NCBI GenBank assembly: GCA_946481495.1
Contig: CAMLNW010000053.1
Location: 1 to 12,949 of the forward strand
Length of the DNA: 12,949 nt
Direction of reading: 5' to 3'
DNA from: an uncultured Actinomycetes bacterium
GTDB taxonomy: Bacteria; Actinomycetota; Thermoleophilia; Solirubrobacterales; Thermoleophilaceae
The position numbers and the translations under genes are program-made. The notes beneath the pieces are model-generated. The model was not told the DNA's origin and ran no database searches. It saw nothing but the letters and a program-made list of their open reading frames with translations. Within the stretch, counting starts at the first letter, position 1. Each line of letters begins with the position of its first letter. Shown piece by piece: positions 5,572 to 12,949 of the stretch.

Positions 5572-6588
5572 ATGCAGCTCGGGATGATCGGCCTCGGACG
5601 GATGGGCGCCAACATGGTGCTGAGGCTCATGCGCGACGGCCACGAGTGCGTGGTGTTCGACCTCAACGCCGACGCTGTCAAGCAGAGCGCGAGTGAGGGC
5701 GCGACCGGGGCCGAGAGCTTCGCCGACCTGGTCGCCAAGCTCGACAAGCCGCGCGCCGTCTGGATGATGGTCCCGGCCGGCGTCGTCGACCAGACGATCG
5801 CCGAGGTCGCGCCGCACCTCGAGGCGGGCGACACGCTGATCGACGGCGGCAACTCCTACTACCACGACGACCTGCGCCGCTCGGCCGAGCTGCGCGAGCG
5901 CGGCATCCATTACCTCGACGTCGGCGTCAGCGGCGGCGTCTGGGGCCTCGAGCGCGGCTACTGCCACATGATCGGCGGCGACGACGACGCCGTCGCGCGG
6001 CTCGACCCGATCTTCGAGTCGCTCGCTCCGGGTATCGAGGCTGCGCAGCGCACACCGGGCCGCGAGGGCGAGCCGTCTCAATCGGAGAAGGGCTACCTGC
6101 ACTGCGGACCGTCGGGCGCCGGCCACTTCGTGAAGATGGTCCACAACGGCATCGAGTACGGCGTCATGGCCGCCTACGCCGAGGGCCTGAACATCCTCCG
6201 CCACGCCAACGTCGGCAAGGCCAGCCAGGAGGTCGACGCCGAGACGACGCCGCTGCGCGACCCGGCGCTCTACCAGTACGACCTCGACCTGCCCGAGGTC
6301 GCCGAGATGTGGCGCCGCGGCAGCGTGATCGGCTCCTGGCTGCTCGACCTGACCGCCAGCGCGCTGCACAAGAGCCCCGACCTCGACGAGTTCGGCGGCC
6401 GCGTCTCCGACTCCGGCGAGGGCCGCTGGACCGCCATCGCCGCGATCGACGAGGCAGTCCCCACCCCCGTCCTCAGCTCCGCCCTCTTCGAGCGCTTCTC
6501 CTCCCGCGGCGAGGCCGACTACGCCGACCGCCTCCTATCCGCCATGCGCTTCGAGTTCGGCGGCCATCACGAGAAGCCGAGCAGCTGA
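5572..6588 (+). CDS. gnd: 6-phosphogluconate dehydrogenase (decarboxylating), short NAD-type form
   Basis: Oxidises 6-phosphogluconate to ribulose-5-phosphate and CO2, cytoplasmic, oxidative pentose phosphate pathway. The 338-residue length is that of the short bacterial form (the long NADP form is about 470). Motifs: Rossmann GLGRMGANM (7-15), GGNSYYHDD (92-100), substrate and catalytic region [19 protein letters not shown] (118-136), [16 protein letters not shown] (182-197) with catalytic K188 and N192, and [14 protein letters not shown] (281-294). The second strand ends FDLN with D30, where NADP enzymes usually carry an arginine-containing NR(T/S) phrase. This suggests NAD preference (inference). 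The start at ATG 5572 is supported by AGGAG at 5562-5566 with a 5-base spacer. It converges with dgt, the two stops lying 7 bases apart. The product of the phosphorylase/mutase pair at 9134-12261 could supply glucose-6-phosphate to this pathway. Confidence 0.96.
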   Translation: MQLGMIGLGRMGANMVLRLMRDGHECVVFDLNADAVKQSASEGATGAESFADLVAKLDKPRAVWMMVPAGVVDQTIAEVAPHLEAGDTLIDGGNSYYHDDLRRSAELRERGIHYLDVGVSGGVWGLERGYCHMIGGDDDAVARLDPIFESLAPGIEAAQRTPGREGEPSQSEKGYLHCGPSGAGHFVKMVHNGIEYGVMAAYAEGLNILRHANVGKASQEVDAETTPLRDPALYQYDLDLPEVAEMWRRGSVIGSWLLDLTASALHKSPDLDEFGGRVSDSGEGRWTAIAAIDEAVPTPVLSSALFERFSSRGEADYADRLLSAMRFEFGGHHEKPSS

Positions 6589-6595
6589 GTTTGGA

Positions 6596-8020
6596 CTAGC
6601 CCATTACGGCCGTGGCGTCCAGCGTAGGCGCCGTCCAGCCGCCCGACAGGCGCCGGTGCAGTTGGATCGCAGAGCTCTCGGTCAAGCCCGAGATGAGATC
6701 GATGACCACACGCGCTCGCTGATGCGGACTGTTCCCGGCCTTCTCGAGCCGCTCGCGCGCGCCAGGCGGGAACAACCGCCGATCGCCGTTAGCGCCGGCC
6801 GGGCTCGCGTCGTAATACCAACCGAACAGGTCCGCGATCACCTTCGTCTGACCGTGCTGGACGACGGCCAAGCCCGGACGGCGGATCACGTAGACGCCAA
6901 CCAGCAGCTTGAGTGCGTCGACCTCCCGTCGCACGCCCTCGTCGATCTTCAGCAGCACCTCGTCATCGCCCGGGCCGTTCTCGACCTGGAATGCCTCCAG
7001 GTACCTGGTTATGAGCTTCGATCCGAACTCGCGCATCAGCGCACGCAGGTCGCGCGTGTGATGGTACGACGCCAGCGGGCCCTCCAGACTGCAGATCCGA
7101 TGGACGGTCTGCACGATCTCCGGGATCTCCAAGCTGGGAAAGGCCCGCGGTGCGGCGTCACGCGCCTCGTATAGCAGTTGCTCGAAGCGCTTCAGCTCGT
7201 CGGCACCCTGGGCCAGTTGGTCGAGCGGGACGAGGCCAGCGCGATAGAAGTCGTCCATGTCATGGAGGGCATAGGTGAGATCGTCGGCCCAATCCATCAG
7301 CTCGGCCTCGAAGCTGCGCTCGGGAAGCTCGTCCAGGGTGTCATCCGGCCATCCAGCGCGAGCAAACTCGTAGGCGTCCTCGTCCTCCTCGTAGTACCCC
7401 CACTTACGCTCGCGGACTCCGCCGTCGACGGGATCGGAGGGCCTGTACCGCCATGGGTACTTGAGGATCCCGTTCAGGACCCCGCGAGTCAGATCGAGCC
7501 CGCGCGCGTCGTCGCGGACCGCGAGGTTGGTGACGATGCGAAAGCTCTGGGCATTGCCCTCGAAGCCATCCGAGACGTGTTCACGGGCGAGATCGCCGAG
7601 GACGTGCTCGGCGATGTGGCCGAACGGCGGGTGCCCCAGATCGTGCGCGAGGCAGGCCGCCTGGACGGCGTCCGGATCGACGGCTTCGATCAGCCGCGCA
7701 GCGGCGCCGGTCAGCTGCTTCTGCTCGGCGAGCCAGCGGAGGCGCTCGGCATTGCGCCGGCCTATCTGGGCCACCTTCAGCGAGTGCCCCAGCCGGTTGT
7801 GGAACGTATGGCCCGACTCCGACGCAGTGACCTGGGTCACCGACGCGAGCCGATGGAAGGCCGAGGAGTAGAGGATGCGATCGCAGTCGCGCTGAGCAGG
7901 GGTTCGGTAGCGGCCGCGCGCGCCCCCATCCCGCCTCTCCTCGGAACCCGTCCCCTCCGACATCCGCCGGCACAGCTCGTTCTGCCGCTCGTCGTCGAGC
8001 GGCGCAAGCACCCTCTCCAC
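6596..8020 (-). CDS. dgt: Deoxyguanosinetriphosphate triphosphohydrolase-like protein (HD domain)
   Basis: Predicted dNTP triphosphohydrolase, hydrolysing dGTP or related dNTPs to deoxynucleoside and tripolyphosphate, thereby adjusting dNTP pools. The 474-residue protein has the conserved opening RTPAQRDCDRILYSSAFHRL (39-58), first metal histidine in NRLGHS (75-80), HD pair in AHDLGHPPFGH (125-135), GFEGNAQSFRI (152-162) and the last metal aspartate in DWADDLTYALHD (243-254). All HD metal ligands are present, so it should be active. The start is GTG at 8020; no convincing ribosome binding site is seen, and an ATG at codon 20 is an alternative that still precedes the conserved core. A small winged-helix-like gene ends 10 bases upstream and is probably co-transcribed. 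The longer-than-minimal C-terminal half is typical of the dGTPase family. Exact nucleotide specificity is not readable. Confidence 0.93.
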   Translation of the reverse strand: MERVLAPLDDERQNELCRRMSEGTGSEERRDGGARGRYRTPAQRDCDRILYSSAFHRLASVTQVTASESGHTFHNRLGHSLKVAQIGRRNAERLRWLAEQKQLTGAAARLIEAVDPDAVQAACLAHDLGHPPFGHIAEHVLGDLAREHVSDGFEGNAQSFRIVTNLAVRDDARGLDLTRGVLNGILKYPWRYRPSDPVDGGVRERKWGYYEEDEDAYEFARAGWPDDTLDELPERSFEAELMDWADDLTYALHDMDDFYRAGLVPLDQLAQGADELKRFEQLLYEARDAAPRAFPSLEIPEIVQTVHRICSLEGPLASYHHTRDLRALMREFGSKLITRYLEAFQVENGPGDDEVLLKIDEGVRREVDALKLLVGVYVIRRPGLAVVQHGQTKVIADLFGWYYDASPAGANGDRRLFPPGARERLEKAGNSPHQRARVVIDLISGLTESSAIQLHRRLSGGWTAPTLDATAVMG

Positions 8021-8030
8021 CTGGAGAACG

Positions 8031-8267
8031 CTACTCGCTCAGGCGAATGCGATCTCCCTCGGCCCAGAGCACGCCCTCGTCTAGCAGGCGACTCAACGCC
8101 ATGCTCATCGCCCCAGCGCTCCAGCCATTGCGAGCCTGAGTCTTGAGTTCGTAAGCCGGCCAGTCCCGGTCGGGTTGACTCTTGCAGAGGTCGACCAGGG
8201 CAGCGCTCGCCTCGACGATCTCCTGGGTCAGGTGTGTCGCCAGCGGATCTGAGGTCTTCGCGGTCAT
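8031..8267 (-). CDS. Small winged-helix-like protein upstream of dgt
   Basis: A 78-residue protein without a family name I recognise. The second half, PAYELKTQARNGWSAGAMSMALSRLLDEGVLWAEGDRIRLSE, looks like a winged helix. A short helix is followed by a recognition-type helix (SAGAMSMALSRLLDEG) and a wing ending in a strand (RIRLSE). The first half is a single amphipathic helix rich in A, L and E. ATG 8267 is preferred over ATG 8279 because GGAG lies 6 bases before 8267, whereas for 8279 the purines abut the start. It ends 10 bases before the dgt start, so it is probably in the same transcript. Together with the divergent regulator at 8481 it flanks a dyad-rich control region, so a DNA-binding regulatory role is plausible but not shown. 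Confidence 0.7.
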   Translation of the reverse strand: MTAKTSDPLATHLTQEIVEASAALVDLCKSQPDRDWPAYELKTQARNGWSAGAMSMALSRLLDEGVLWAEGDRIRLSE

Positions 8268-8273
8268 CGTGAG

Positions 8274-8277
8274 CTCC
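8274..8277 (-). promoter_or_regulatory. Ribosome binding site selecting the 8267 start
   Basis: On the minus strand GGAG is followed by 6 bases and the ATG ending at 8267. This spacing favours the 78-residue product over an 82-residue one starting at 8279. Confidence 0.5.
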
Positions 8278-8330
8278 ATCCCTCTCAGACTAGGCGCCCG
8301 GAACCGGCCGCGTGAGCCTGTTCCTGCAAT

Positions 8331-8357
8331 CTGCGGCGAATTGATCGTTCGCCGCAG
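8331..8357. promoter_or_regulatory. Perfect 10-bp dyad, candidate operator
   Basis: CTGCGGCGAA (8331-8340) and TTCGCCGCAG (8348-8357) are exact reverse complements around the 7-base spacer TTGATCG. It lies in the 213-bp gap between two divergent genes for winged-helix-like proteins, 63 bases before the small gene on minus and 123 before the larger gene on plus. No T-run follows on either side, which argues against an intrinsic terminator and for a protein-binding site. Confidence 0.6.
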
Positions 8358-8368
8358 TGGCGATATCT

Positions 8369-8387
8369 TTACGGATAGGTGCCGTAA
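8369..8387. promoter_or_regulatory. 6-bp dyad, second candidate operator
   Basis: TTACGG (8369-8374) and CCGTAA (8382-8387) are exact reverse complements with a 7-base spacer, the same spacer length as the dyad at 8331-8357. The two dyad centres are 34 bp apart, about three helical turns. The arms differ in sequence, so the two need not bind the same protein. A CCGTAA hexamer also occurs at the start codon of the 8481 gene. Nearby TATAAA (8425-8430) could be a -10 element for the plus gene, but no matching -35 is seen. Confidence 0.4.
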
Positions 8388-8480
8388 GTATGCCCAGCAG
8401 CCCGGACAGTCATTATTTCGCTTGTATAAAGGCTGAGTACGGGATCTAACGTTCGGCGTTATTAGCGTCGAGAAACCGTA

Positions 8481-9104
8481 ATGATGATCGACGAAGACGA
8501 CAGCTCGGCGTGGAACGGCGCCAGCGCCACGCAACTCGCCATCGGCGAGGCCCTGCTGATGGCTGCAGAGCCGCTGACGGCTTTCGATATCGGCGCGCGC
8601 GTCCACCGCGACTCCTCGCGCGTCCGCAAGGTCGCCCGCGAGATGGTTGCCAAGAACCTCCTCGCAGAGCGGTCGCCGACAGCAGACGTCAAGCGCCTCG
8701 GACGGCCGCCCAAGTCCGCATTCGTTCTCCCCGACGACCAGCGCATGGGCTTGGAGACCACCCTGGCCAATCGCGACGAGGACCTTCAGCCACGCGGCAA
8801 CCAGTTGGTGTTCGCGGAGGCGACAGGTCGCCAGACGGCCAGCCTGTTGGATGTCCTAGCCGACGCGGAGCTGATGGCGACGGCGAAATGGTGGACGCTC
8901 TGCGACGGGGACCGCCAGGAGTACGTGATCGCCTTCGATGCCGACAGCTCCCATCAGCCGGTCCTCGCGCTGACGGCCGTCCTCGCGGCGGCGAAGATCA
9001 GCCACCGGCGAGCTTCGCTGTCGCCGATACGACCAGCACGGGAGCTGCTCGCCCACGCCGACCGCGCTCGCGCCATGGCCGAGTCTCAGCGTCGCAAGAC
9101 GTAG
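8481..9104 (+). CDS. Winged-helix DNA-binding protein with unrecognised C-terminal domain
   Basis: A 207-residue predicted regulator. Residues 17-83 fit a winged helix: helix [13 protein letters not shown], a turn [11 protein letters not shown], recognition helix [17 protein letters not shown], and a wing closed by [13 protein letters not shown], a phrase common at the end of bacterial winged-helix domains. After a linker (85-105) there is a C-terminal domain of about 90 residues with [23 protein letters not shown] and [21 protein letters not shown], which I cannot assign. It could be a ligand or dimerisation domain. ATG 8481 and ATG 8484 are equally possible starts; the preceding GAGAAA is a weak ribosome binding site. 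It is divergent from the small winged-helix gene upstream of dgt and ends 29 bases before the HAD gene, so it could control either side. The fold is inferred from pattern, and the target is unknown. Confidence 0.75.
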   Translation: MMIDEDDSSAWNGASATQLAIGEALLMAAEPLTAFDIGARVHRDSSRVRKVAREMVAKNLLAERSPTADVKRLGRPPKSAFVLPDDQRMGLETTLANRDEDLQPRGNQLVFAEATGRQTASLLDVLADAELMATAKWWTLCDGDRQEYVIAFDADSSHQPVLALTAVLAAAKISHRRASLSPIRPARELLAHADRARAMAESQRRKT

Positions 9105-9133
9105 CGCGAGCCGACTTGTGCCAGGCTTCGCCG

Positions 9134-9862
9134 ATGATTCGCCTGCCTGAGACGATCCGCGCCTGTCTGTTCGACATGGACGGCGTGCTGACCGACACGG
9201 CCAGCGTGCATGCCGAGGCCTGGAAGCGGATGTTCGACGAGTATCTGCGCGAGCGGTTGGGGCCCGACGCCGAGCCGTTCGACATCGCGCGCGACTATGG
9301 CCAGTACGTCGACGGCAAGCCGCGTGAGGATGGCGTGCGCGACTTCCTCTCCTCGCGCGGGATCGAGCTGCCGGAGGGGACGCCGGACGACCCGCCCGAC
9401 ACGGACACGATCTATGGCGTGGGCAAGCGCAAGAACGTGCTGGTGCTGAAGCTGATCGAGGAGCGTGGCGTCGACGTCTACGAAGGGTCGGTCAAGTTCG
9501 TCGATGCCGCACGCGCGGCCGGCCTGAAGACGGCCGTCGTCTCGTCGAGCGCGAACACCAAGCTGATCCTCGACAGCGCCGGGATCGCCGACCGCTTCGA
9601 GGCGCGCGTCGACGGCGTCACGCTGGCGACCGAGAACATCAAGGGCAAGCCGGCCCCCGACTCCTTCCTGCGCGCCGCCGAGCTGCTCGACACGCCGCCG
9701 GAGGCGGCCGCCGTCTTCGAGGACGCGCTCGCCGGCGTCGCGGCCGGCCACGCGGGCGGCTTCGGCGTGACCGTCGGCGTCGACCGCCACGGCCAACCAG
9801 ACGCGCTGCGTGAGCACGGCGCCGACGTCGTCGTCTCCGACCTGGCGGAGCTGCTGGCGTGA
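9134..9862 (+). CDS. pgmB: Beta-phosphoglucomutase-like HAD enzyme
   Basis: A 242-residue HAD superfamily subfamily IA protein, predicted to interconvert beta-glucose-1-phosphate and glucose-6-phosphate in the cytoplasm. HAD motifs are complete: FDMDGVLTD (13-21) with nucleophile D14 and acid/base D16, VVSSSAN (135-141), GKPAPD (171-176) with K172, and FEDALAGV (195-202) with E196-D197. The phrase [11 protein letters not shown] (20-30) has H26 in the place of the histidine that distinguishes beta-phosphoglucomutase from plain phosphatases. A helical cap spans about 20-115. It overlaps the GH65 gene by 4 bases (GTGA), implying translational coupling, and the pair matches the known phosphorylase/mutase partnership, as with M. 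tuberculosis Rv3400-Rv3401. ATG 9134 is chosen as the codon just before the conserved first strand; no clear ribosome binding site precedes it. A phosphatase role is less likely. Confidence 0.9.
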   Translation: MIRLPETIRACLFDMDGVLTDTASVHAEAWKRMFDEYLRERLGPDAEPFDIARDYGQYVDGKPREDGVRDFLSSRGIELPEGTPDDPPDTDTIYGVGKRKNVLVLKLIEERGVDVYEGSVKFVDAARAAGLKTAVVSSSANTKLILDSAGIADRFEARVDGVTLATENIKGKPAPDSFLRAAELLDTPPEAAAVFEDALAGVAAGHAGGFGVTVGVDRHGQPDALREHGADVVVSDLAELLA

Positions 9863-12261
9863 GGAACGAGGAGCGTCACCCGCCCGAGCCGTGGTCGTTC
9901 GTCGAGCGCGGCATCGAGATCGACCGACTGCCCCAGAGCGAGTCGCTGTTCGCGCTCGCCAACGGCCACATCGGCCTGCGCGGCAACCTCGACGAGGGCG
10001 AGCCGGTCGGCACGCACGGCACCTACCTCAACGGCTTCTACGAGTCCTACCCGCTGCAGTACGGCGAGCGCGGCTATGGCTTCGCCGAGGACGGCCAGTC
10101 GGTCGTCAACGTGCCCGACGGCAAGATCGTCCGGCTGCAGGTCGAGGACGAGCCACTCGACATTCACCGCGGCACGCTCGAGCACCACGAGCGGCGGCTC
10201 GACTTCCGCACCGGCGTGCTGGAACGCGACCTGGTCTGGCGGACCGCCTCCGGCCACGCGGTCAAGGTCAACACCAAGCGGCTCGTGTCGCTGTCGTTGC
10301 GCAGCGTCGCGGCAATCCTCTACGAGGTCGAGGCGATCGACCAGAAGGTGCGGATCGCGCTGCAGTCGAACCTCCAGGTCAACCGCCCGCGCGCCTCCGA
10401 CGTCGACGATCCGCGCGGCGGTCGCCACCTCGAGGACGCGCTGCGCTCCGACCTCTCGGTCCACGACGAGGTGCGCGTCGTGCTCGGCCACATGACCCGC
10501 TCGTCCGGGCTGTCGATGGCATCGGGGATGGACCACGTGATCGACTGCGACGCCGAGGTGGAGCAGCTGACCCAGTCCGAGGACGACCTCGGCCGCGTGA
10601 CGCTCTCGGTCGAGCTGCAGCCGGGCGAGAAGCTGCGGCTGGTCAAGTTCATCTCCTACCACTGGTCGTCGCAGCAGAGCGTCGAGTGGTTGCGCGACCA
10701 GGTCGACGCGAGCCTCGAGAGCGCGATCGCCGAGGGCTTCGACGGTCTGATCGAGGAGCAGCGCGACGTGCTCGACCGCTACTGGGAGCGCGCCGATATC
10801 CAGGTCGACGGCGACGCCGAGCTGCAGCAGGCGCTGCGCTTCGCGATGTTCCACGTCTTCCAGGCGGCGGCGCGCAACGAGGGCCGCGCGATCCCCGCCA
10901 AGGGCCTGACCGGCCGCGGCTACGACGGCCACGCCTTCTGGGACACCGAGACGTTCGTGCTGCCGATCCTCACCTTCACTGCGCCGGCGACGGTGCGCCA
11001 CGCGCTGATGTGGCGCCATTCGACGCTCGAGCAGGCGCGCGAGCGCGCCGAGCAGCTCCACCTGCGCGGCGCGGCGTTCCCCTGGCGGACGATCCACGGC
11101 GAGGAGTGCTCCGGCTACTGGCCGGCCGGCACCGCCGCCTTCCACGTCAACGCCGACATCGCCGACGCGGTCCGCCGCTACGTGATGACCACCGGCGACC
11201 GCGAGTTCGAGGAGGTTTACGGCTGCGAGCTGCTGGTCGAGACGGCACGTCTGTGGGAGAGCCTCGGCCACCACGACGACTACGGTTCGTTCCGGATCGA
11301 CGGCGTCACCGGGCCGGACGAGTACTCGGCGCTGGTCGACAACAACGTCTTCACCAACCTGATGGCCCAGCTCAATCTCGAGTCGGCCTACAAGTGCACC
11401 GAGCGCCATCCCGAGGCCGCCAAGCGGCTCGGCGTCGACGAGGACGAGCGCGCGGCCTGGAAGCGCGCCGCCGACGCGATGTTCATCCCGTTCGACGAGC
11501 AGGCCGGCATCCACCCGCAGGACGACAGCTTCCTCCACCATCAGCGCTGGGACTTCGAGAACACGCCGGAGGAGAACTACCCGCTGCTGCTGCACTACCC
11601 GTACTTCCAGCTCTATCGGGAGCAGGTCGTCAAGCAGGCCGACCTGGTGCTCGCGATGCAGATTCGCAGCGATGCCTTCACGCTCGAGCAGAAGCGCGCC
11701 AACTTCGACTACTACGAGCCGCTGACCGTGCGCGACTCGTCGCTGTCGGCGGCCACCCAGGCGGTGATCGCGGCCGAGGTCGGCCACCTCGATCTCGCCA
11801 AGGACTACCTCTACGAGGCGTCGCACATGGACATCGCCGACCTCGAGCGCAACACCGGCGACGGGCTGCACATGGCGTCGCTCGCCGGCGCCGTGATCGC
11901 GACGGTGGCGGGCTTCGGCGGGCTGCGTGAGCAGGGCGGCAAGCTGCTGTTCAACCCGCGCCTGCCGGAGGGCATCGACCGGCTCTGCTTCGGCCTCGAG
12001 CTGCGCGGCACGCTGTTGCGCGTCGAGGTCACCGGCCAGGAGGCGACCTACCGTGTCGAGCGCGGAGCCGGCGTCCACCTCACCCACTGGGACGAGGCCG
12101 TCGACCTGACCGCCAAGCACGCGGCGACGCTGCCGATCCCGCCGGCAGCCGACCTGCCGACACCGTCGCAGCCGCCCGGCCGCGAGCCGGGAAGCCGGCG
12201 CCCGAAGCAGCCGATCGAGTACCAGCCGCTCGAGGCGCAGCCGATCGACTTCGACGCCTAG
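9859..12261 (+). CDS. Glycoside hydrolase family 65 disaccharide phosphorylase
   Basis: An 800-residue GH65 protein, predicted to be an inverting phosphorylase that splits an alpha-glucosyl disaccharide (maltose, trehalose or kojibiose type) with phosphate into glucose and beta-glucose-1-phosphate. Order of domains: N-terminal super-beta-sandwich (about 15-275) beginning with [20 protein letters not shown], a linker, the (alpha/alpha)6 barrel (about 315-690) and a C-terminal beta-sheet domain (about 695-755). The catalytic acid is E488 in GVTGPDEYS, equivalent by motif to the maltose phosphorylase glutamate. [13 protein letters not shown] and KQADLVL are further family phrases. The last 45 or so residues are proline-rich and probably disordered, an extension not needed for the fold. 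The start is GTG 9859, inside the stop of the mutase gene. A cytoplasmic location is expected, as there is no signal peptide. Which disaccharide is used cannot be decided from sequence. Confidence 0.93.
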   Translation: MRNEERHPPEPWSFVERGIEIDRLPQSESLFALANGHIGLRGNLDEGEPVGTHGTYLNGFYESYPLQYGERGYGFAEDGQSVVNVPDGKIVRLQVEDEPLDIHRGTLEHHERRLDFRTGVLERDLVWRTASGHAVKVNTKRLVSLSLRSVAAILYEVEAIDQKVRIALQSNLQVNRPRASDVDDPRGGRHLEDALRSDLSVHDEVRVVLGHMTRSSGLSMASGMDHVIDCDAEVEQLTQSEDDLGRVTLSVELQPGEKLRLVKFISYHWSSQQSVEWLRDQVDASLESAIAEGFDGLIEEQRDVLDRYWERADIQVDGDAELQQALRFAMFHVFQAAARNEGRAIPAKGLTGRGYDGHAFWDTETFVLPILTFTAPATVRHALMWRHSTLEQARERAEQLHLRGAAFPWRTIHGEECSGYWPAGTAAFHVNADIADAVRRYVMTTGDREFEEVYGCELLVETARLWESLGHHDDYGSFRIDGVTGPDEYSALVDNNVFTNLMAQLNLESAYKCTERHPEAAKRLGVDEDERAAWKRAADAMFIPFDEQAGIHPQDDSFLHHQRWDFENTPEENYPLLLHYPYFQLYREQVVKQADLVLAMQIRSDAFTLEQKRANFDYYEPLTVRDSSLSAATQAVIAAEVGHLDLAKDYLYEASHMDIADLERNTGDGLHMASLAGAVIATVAGFGGLREQGGKLLFNPRLPEGIDRLCFGLELRGTLLRVEVTGQEATYRVERGAGVHLTHWDEAVDLTAKHAATLPIPPAADLPTPSQPPGREPGSRRPKQPIEYQPLEAQPIDFDA

Positions 12262-12270
12262 CCGCCCGCG

Positions 12271-12949
12271 ATGGGCGCTTGGATCAGCAGCCAGGCCGAC
12301 CAGATAGCACCGCGCGCGGTGCGCGATCTCGAGGCGCTGGTCGCGATCTCGTCGCCGTCGGGCGACGTCGAGGGCGCCGAGGAGTGCGTGGCGGTCGCGG
12401 GTGCGCTGGCTCCGGCGAGCGCGGCCGTCGCGCGTCTGCCCTGCTCGACGCCCGGCCATGCCGACGACCTCGTGCTGCGGTTGAACGGAACCGGCGACCA
12501 GCGGTTGTTGCTGCTCGGACACCTCGACACGGTGATCGGCCACGACCAGCACCGGCCGCTCGAGCCCGACGGCGACCGGCTCGTGGGATCGGGAGCGATC
12601 GACATGAAGGGCGGCGACGTGCTGGCGCTCGGCGTCCTCCGCGCGCTCGCCGAGCGGACCGCCGATTTCGCCGAGGTCGCGCTGCTGCTGGTGACCGACG
12701 AGGAGTGGCGCACCGCGCCGTTCGCCCACGTCGAGGCGTTCACCGGCTGGGACGCCTGCCTCTGCTTCGAGGCCGGCCAGCGCACGCCGGACGGCGACGA
12801 GGCGGTGATCGTGCGGCGCAAGGCGGCCGCGACGCTGCGCGTCCGAGCGATCGGCCGCTCCGCCCACTCCGGCGCCGCGCCCGAGCGTGGCCGCAACGCG
12901 CTGCTCGCGCTGGCCGTCGCGGCCCAAGCCGTGGCGGCCGCGAACGCTC
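12271..12949 (+). CDS. M20 family metallopeptidase, 3' end outside the window
   Basis: The first 226 residues of a zinc-dependent M20 peptidase of the carboxypeptidase G2/ArgE/DapE type, continuing past the right edge. Metal and catalytic motifs are in family order: LLGHLDTV (81-88) with H84 and D86, GSGAIDMKGG (106-115) with bridging D111, LVTDEEW (140-146) with base E144 and ligand E145, and CFEAG (165-169) with E167. The start of the lid/dimerisation domain is at RRKAAATLRVRAIGRSAHSGAAPERGRNAL (182-211), with H199. It probably removes a terminal amino acid or acyl group from a small substrate, and the CFEAG phrase favours the glutamate carboxypeptidase branch. ATG 12271 is 9 bases after the GH65 stop with no good ribosome binding site, so translation may be coupled. 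A functional link to the sugar genes is not evident. Confidence 0.88.
   Translation, partial: MGAWISSQADQIAPRAVRDLEALVAISSPSGDVEGAEECVAVAGALAPASAAVARLPCSTPGHADDLVLRLNGTGDQRLLLLGHLDTVIGHDQHRPLEPDGDRLVGSGAIDMKGGDVLALGVLRALAERTADFAEVALLLVTDEEWRTAPFAHVEAFTGWDACLCFEAGQRTPDGDEAVIVRRKAAATLRVRAIGRSAHSGAAPERGRNALLALAVAAQAVAAANA

Noticed and set aside
8425..8430. TATAAA as a promoter -10 box for the gene at 8481
   Set aside because: No -35 element at a normal distance could be identified, so it is mentioned only within the operator entry.
8268..8606. N-terminal extension of the small winged-helix gene up to 191 residues
   Set aside because: It would run across the dyads and into the divergent gene, and its translation is not protein-like; a good ribosome binding site supports the start at 8267.
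9478..12927. A very long open frame (over 1100 codons) on the minus strand opposite the mutase, phosphorylase and peptidase genes
   Set aside because: Its translation is a low-complexity mix of R, A, V, L, D, H and G as expected from the complement of GC-rich codons. It has no domain, and the plus strand there encodes three proteins with intact catalytic motifs.

Overview
The window looks like chromosomal DNA of a high-GC actinobacterium. A Thermoleophilia/Solirubrobacterales-type genome is my best guess, but it is inference. Support comes from the strongly GC-biased third codon positions and GATCG-rich coding DNA, GTG and TTG starts, tightly packed genes with 4- to 20-base gaps, and an adjacent pair of a beta-phosphoglucomutase-like HAD protein and a GH65 phosphorylase as in Mycobacterium tuberculosis Rv3400-Rv3401. 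Counted by hand on single 60-base lines, GC is about 58-63% in the first few hundred bases, 73% inside the epimerase gene, 55% inside the lipoprotein gene and 48% just upstream of the gene at 8481.

Region 1 (1-1466) looks like an integration scar. An unrecognised gene fragment (2-538) is followed by a non-coding stretch holding a perfect 12-bp tandem repeat. Next comes the 3' part of a tRNA-Ala(GGC) gene without its 5' half (811-853). A RibD/dihydrofolate-reductase-like gene (886-1437) follows, and a second, decayed copy of the same tRNA 3' end (1435-1459) overlaps its stop codon. The reductase gene is therefore bracketed by tRNA-3'-end direct repeats, the pattern left by tRNA-targeted site-specific integration. 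No integrase is visible in the window.

Region 2 (1467-4232) has an NAD(P)-dependent epimerase/dehydratase on the plus strand. It converges with a minus-strand cluster read in the order lipoprotein, SRPBCC-domain protein, DedA membrane protein, and a 56-residue ArsC/Spx-like protein that seems to have lost its middle. Region 3 (4346-6588) holds an LtrA-family membrane protein and a short-form, probably NAD-dependent 6-phosphogluconate dehydrogenase, both on plus.

Region 4 (6596-9104) has an HD-domain dGTPase and, directly upstream of it, a 78-residue winged-helix-like protein, both on minus. A second winged-helix-like protein is divergently transcribed on plus. The 213-bp gap between the two regulators holds a perfect 10-bp dyad and a 6-bp dyad, both with 7-bp spacers, which are good operator candidates.

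Region 5 (9134-12949) is a probable plus-strand operon: a beta-phosphoglucomutase-like HAD enzyme overlapping by 4 bp a GH65 disaccharide phosphorylase, then an M20 metallopeptidase cut by the window edge. The first two enzymes would turn an alpha-glucosyl disaccharide plus phosphate into glucose and beta-glucose-1-phosphate, then glucose-6-phosphate, which can feed the pentose phosphate step encoded by gnd. I see no rRNA, complete tRNA, CRISPR array or insertion sequence. I found no clearly new multi-gene system. The most promising leads are the tRNA-bracketed reductase module, the divergent regulator pair around dgt, and the internally deleted ArsC-like gene.
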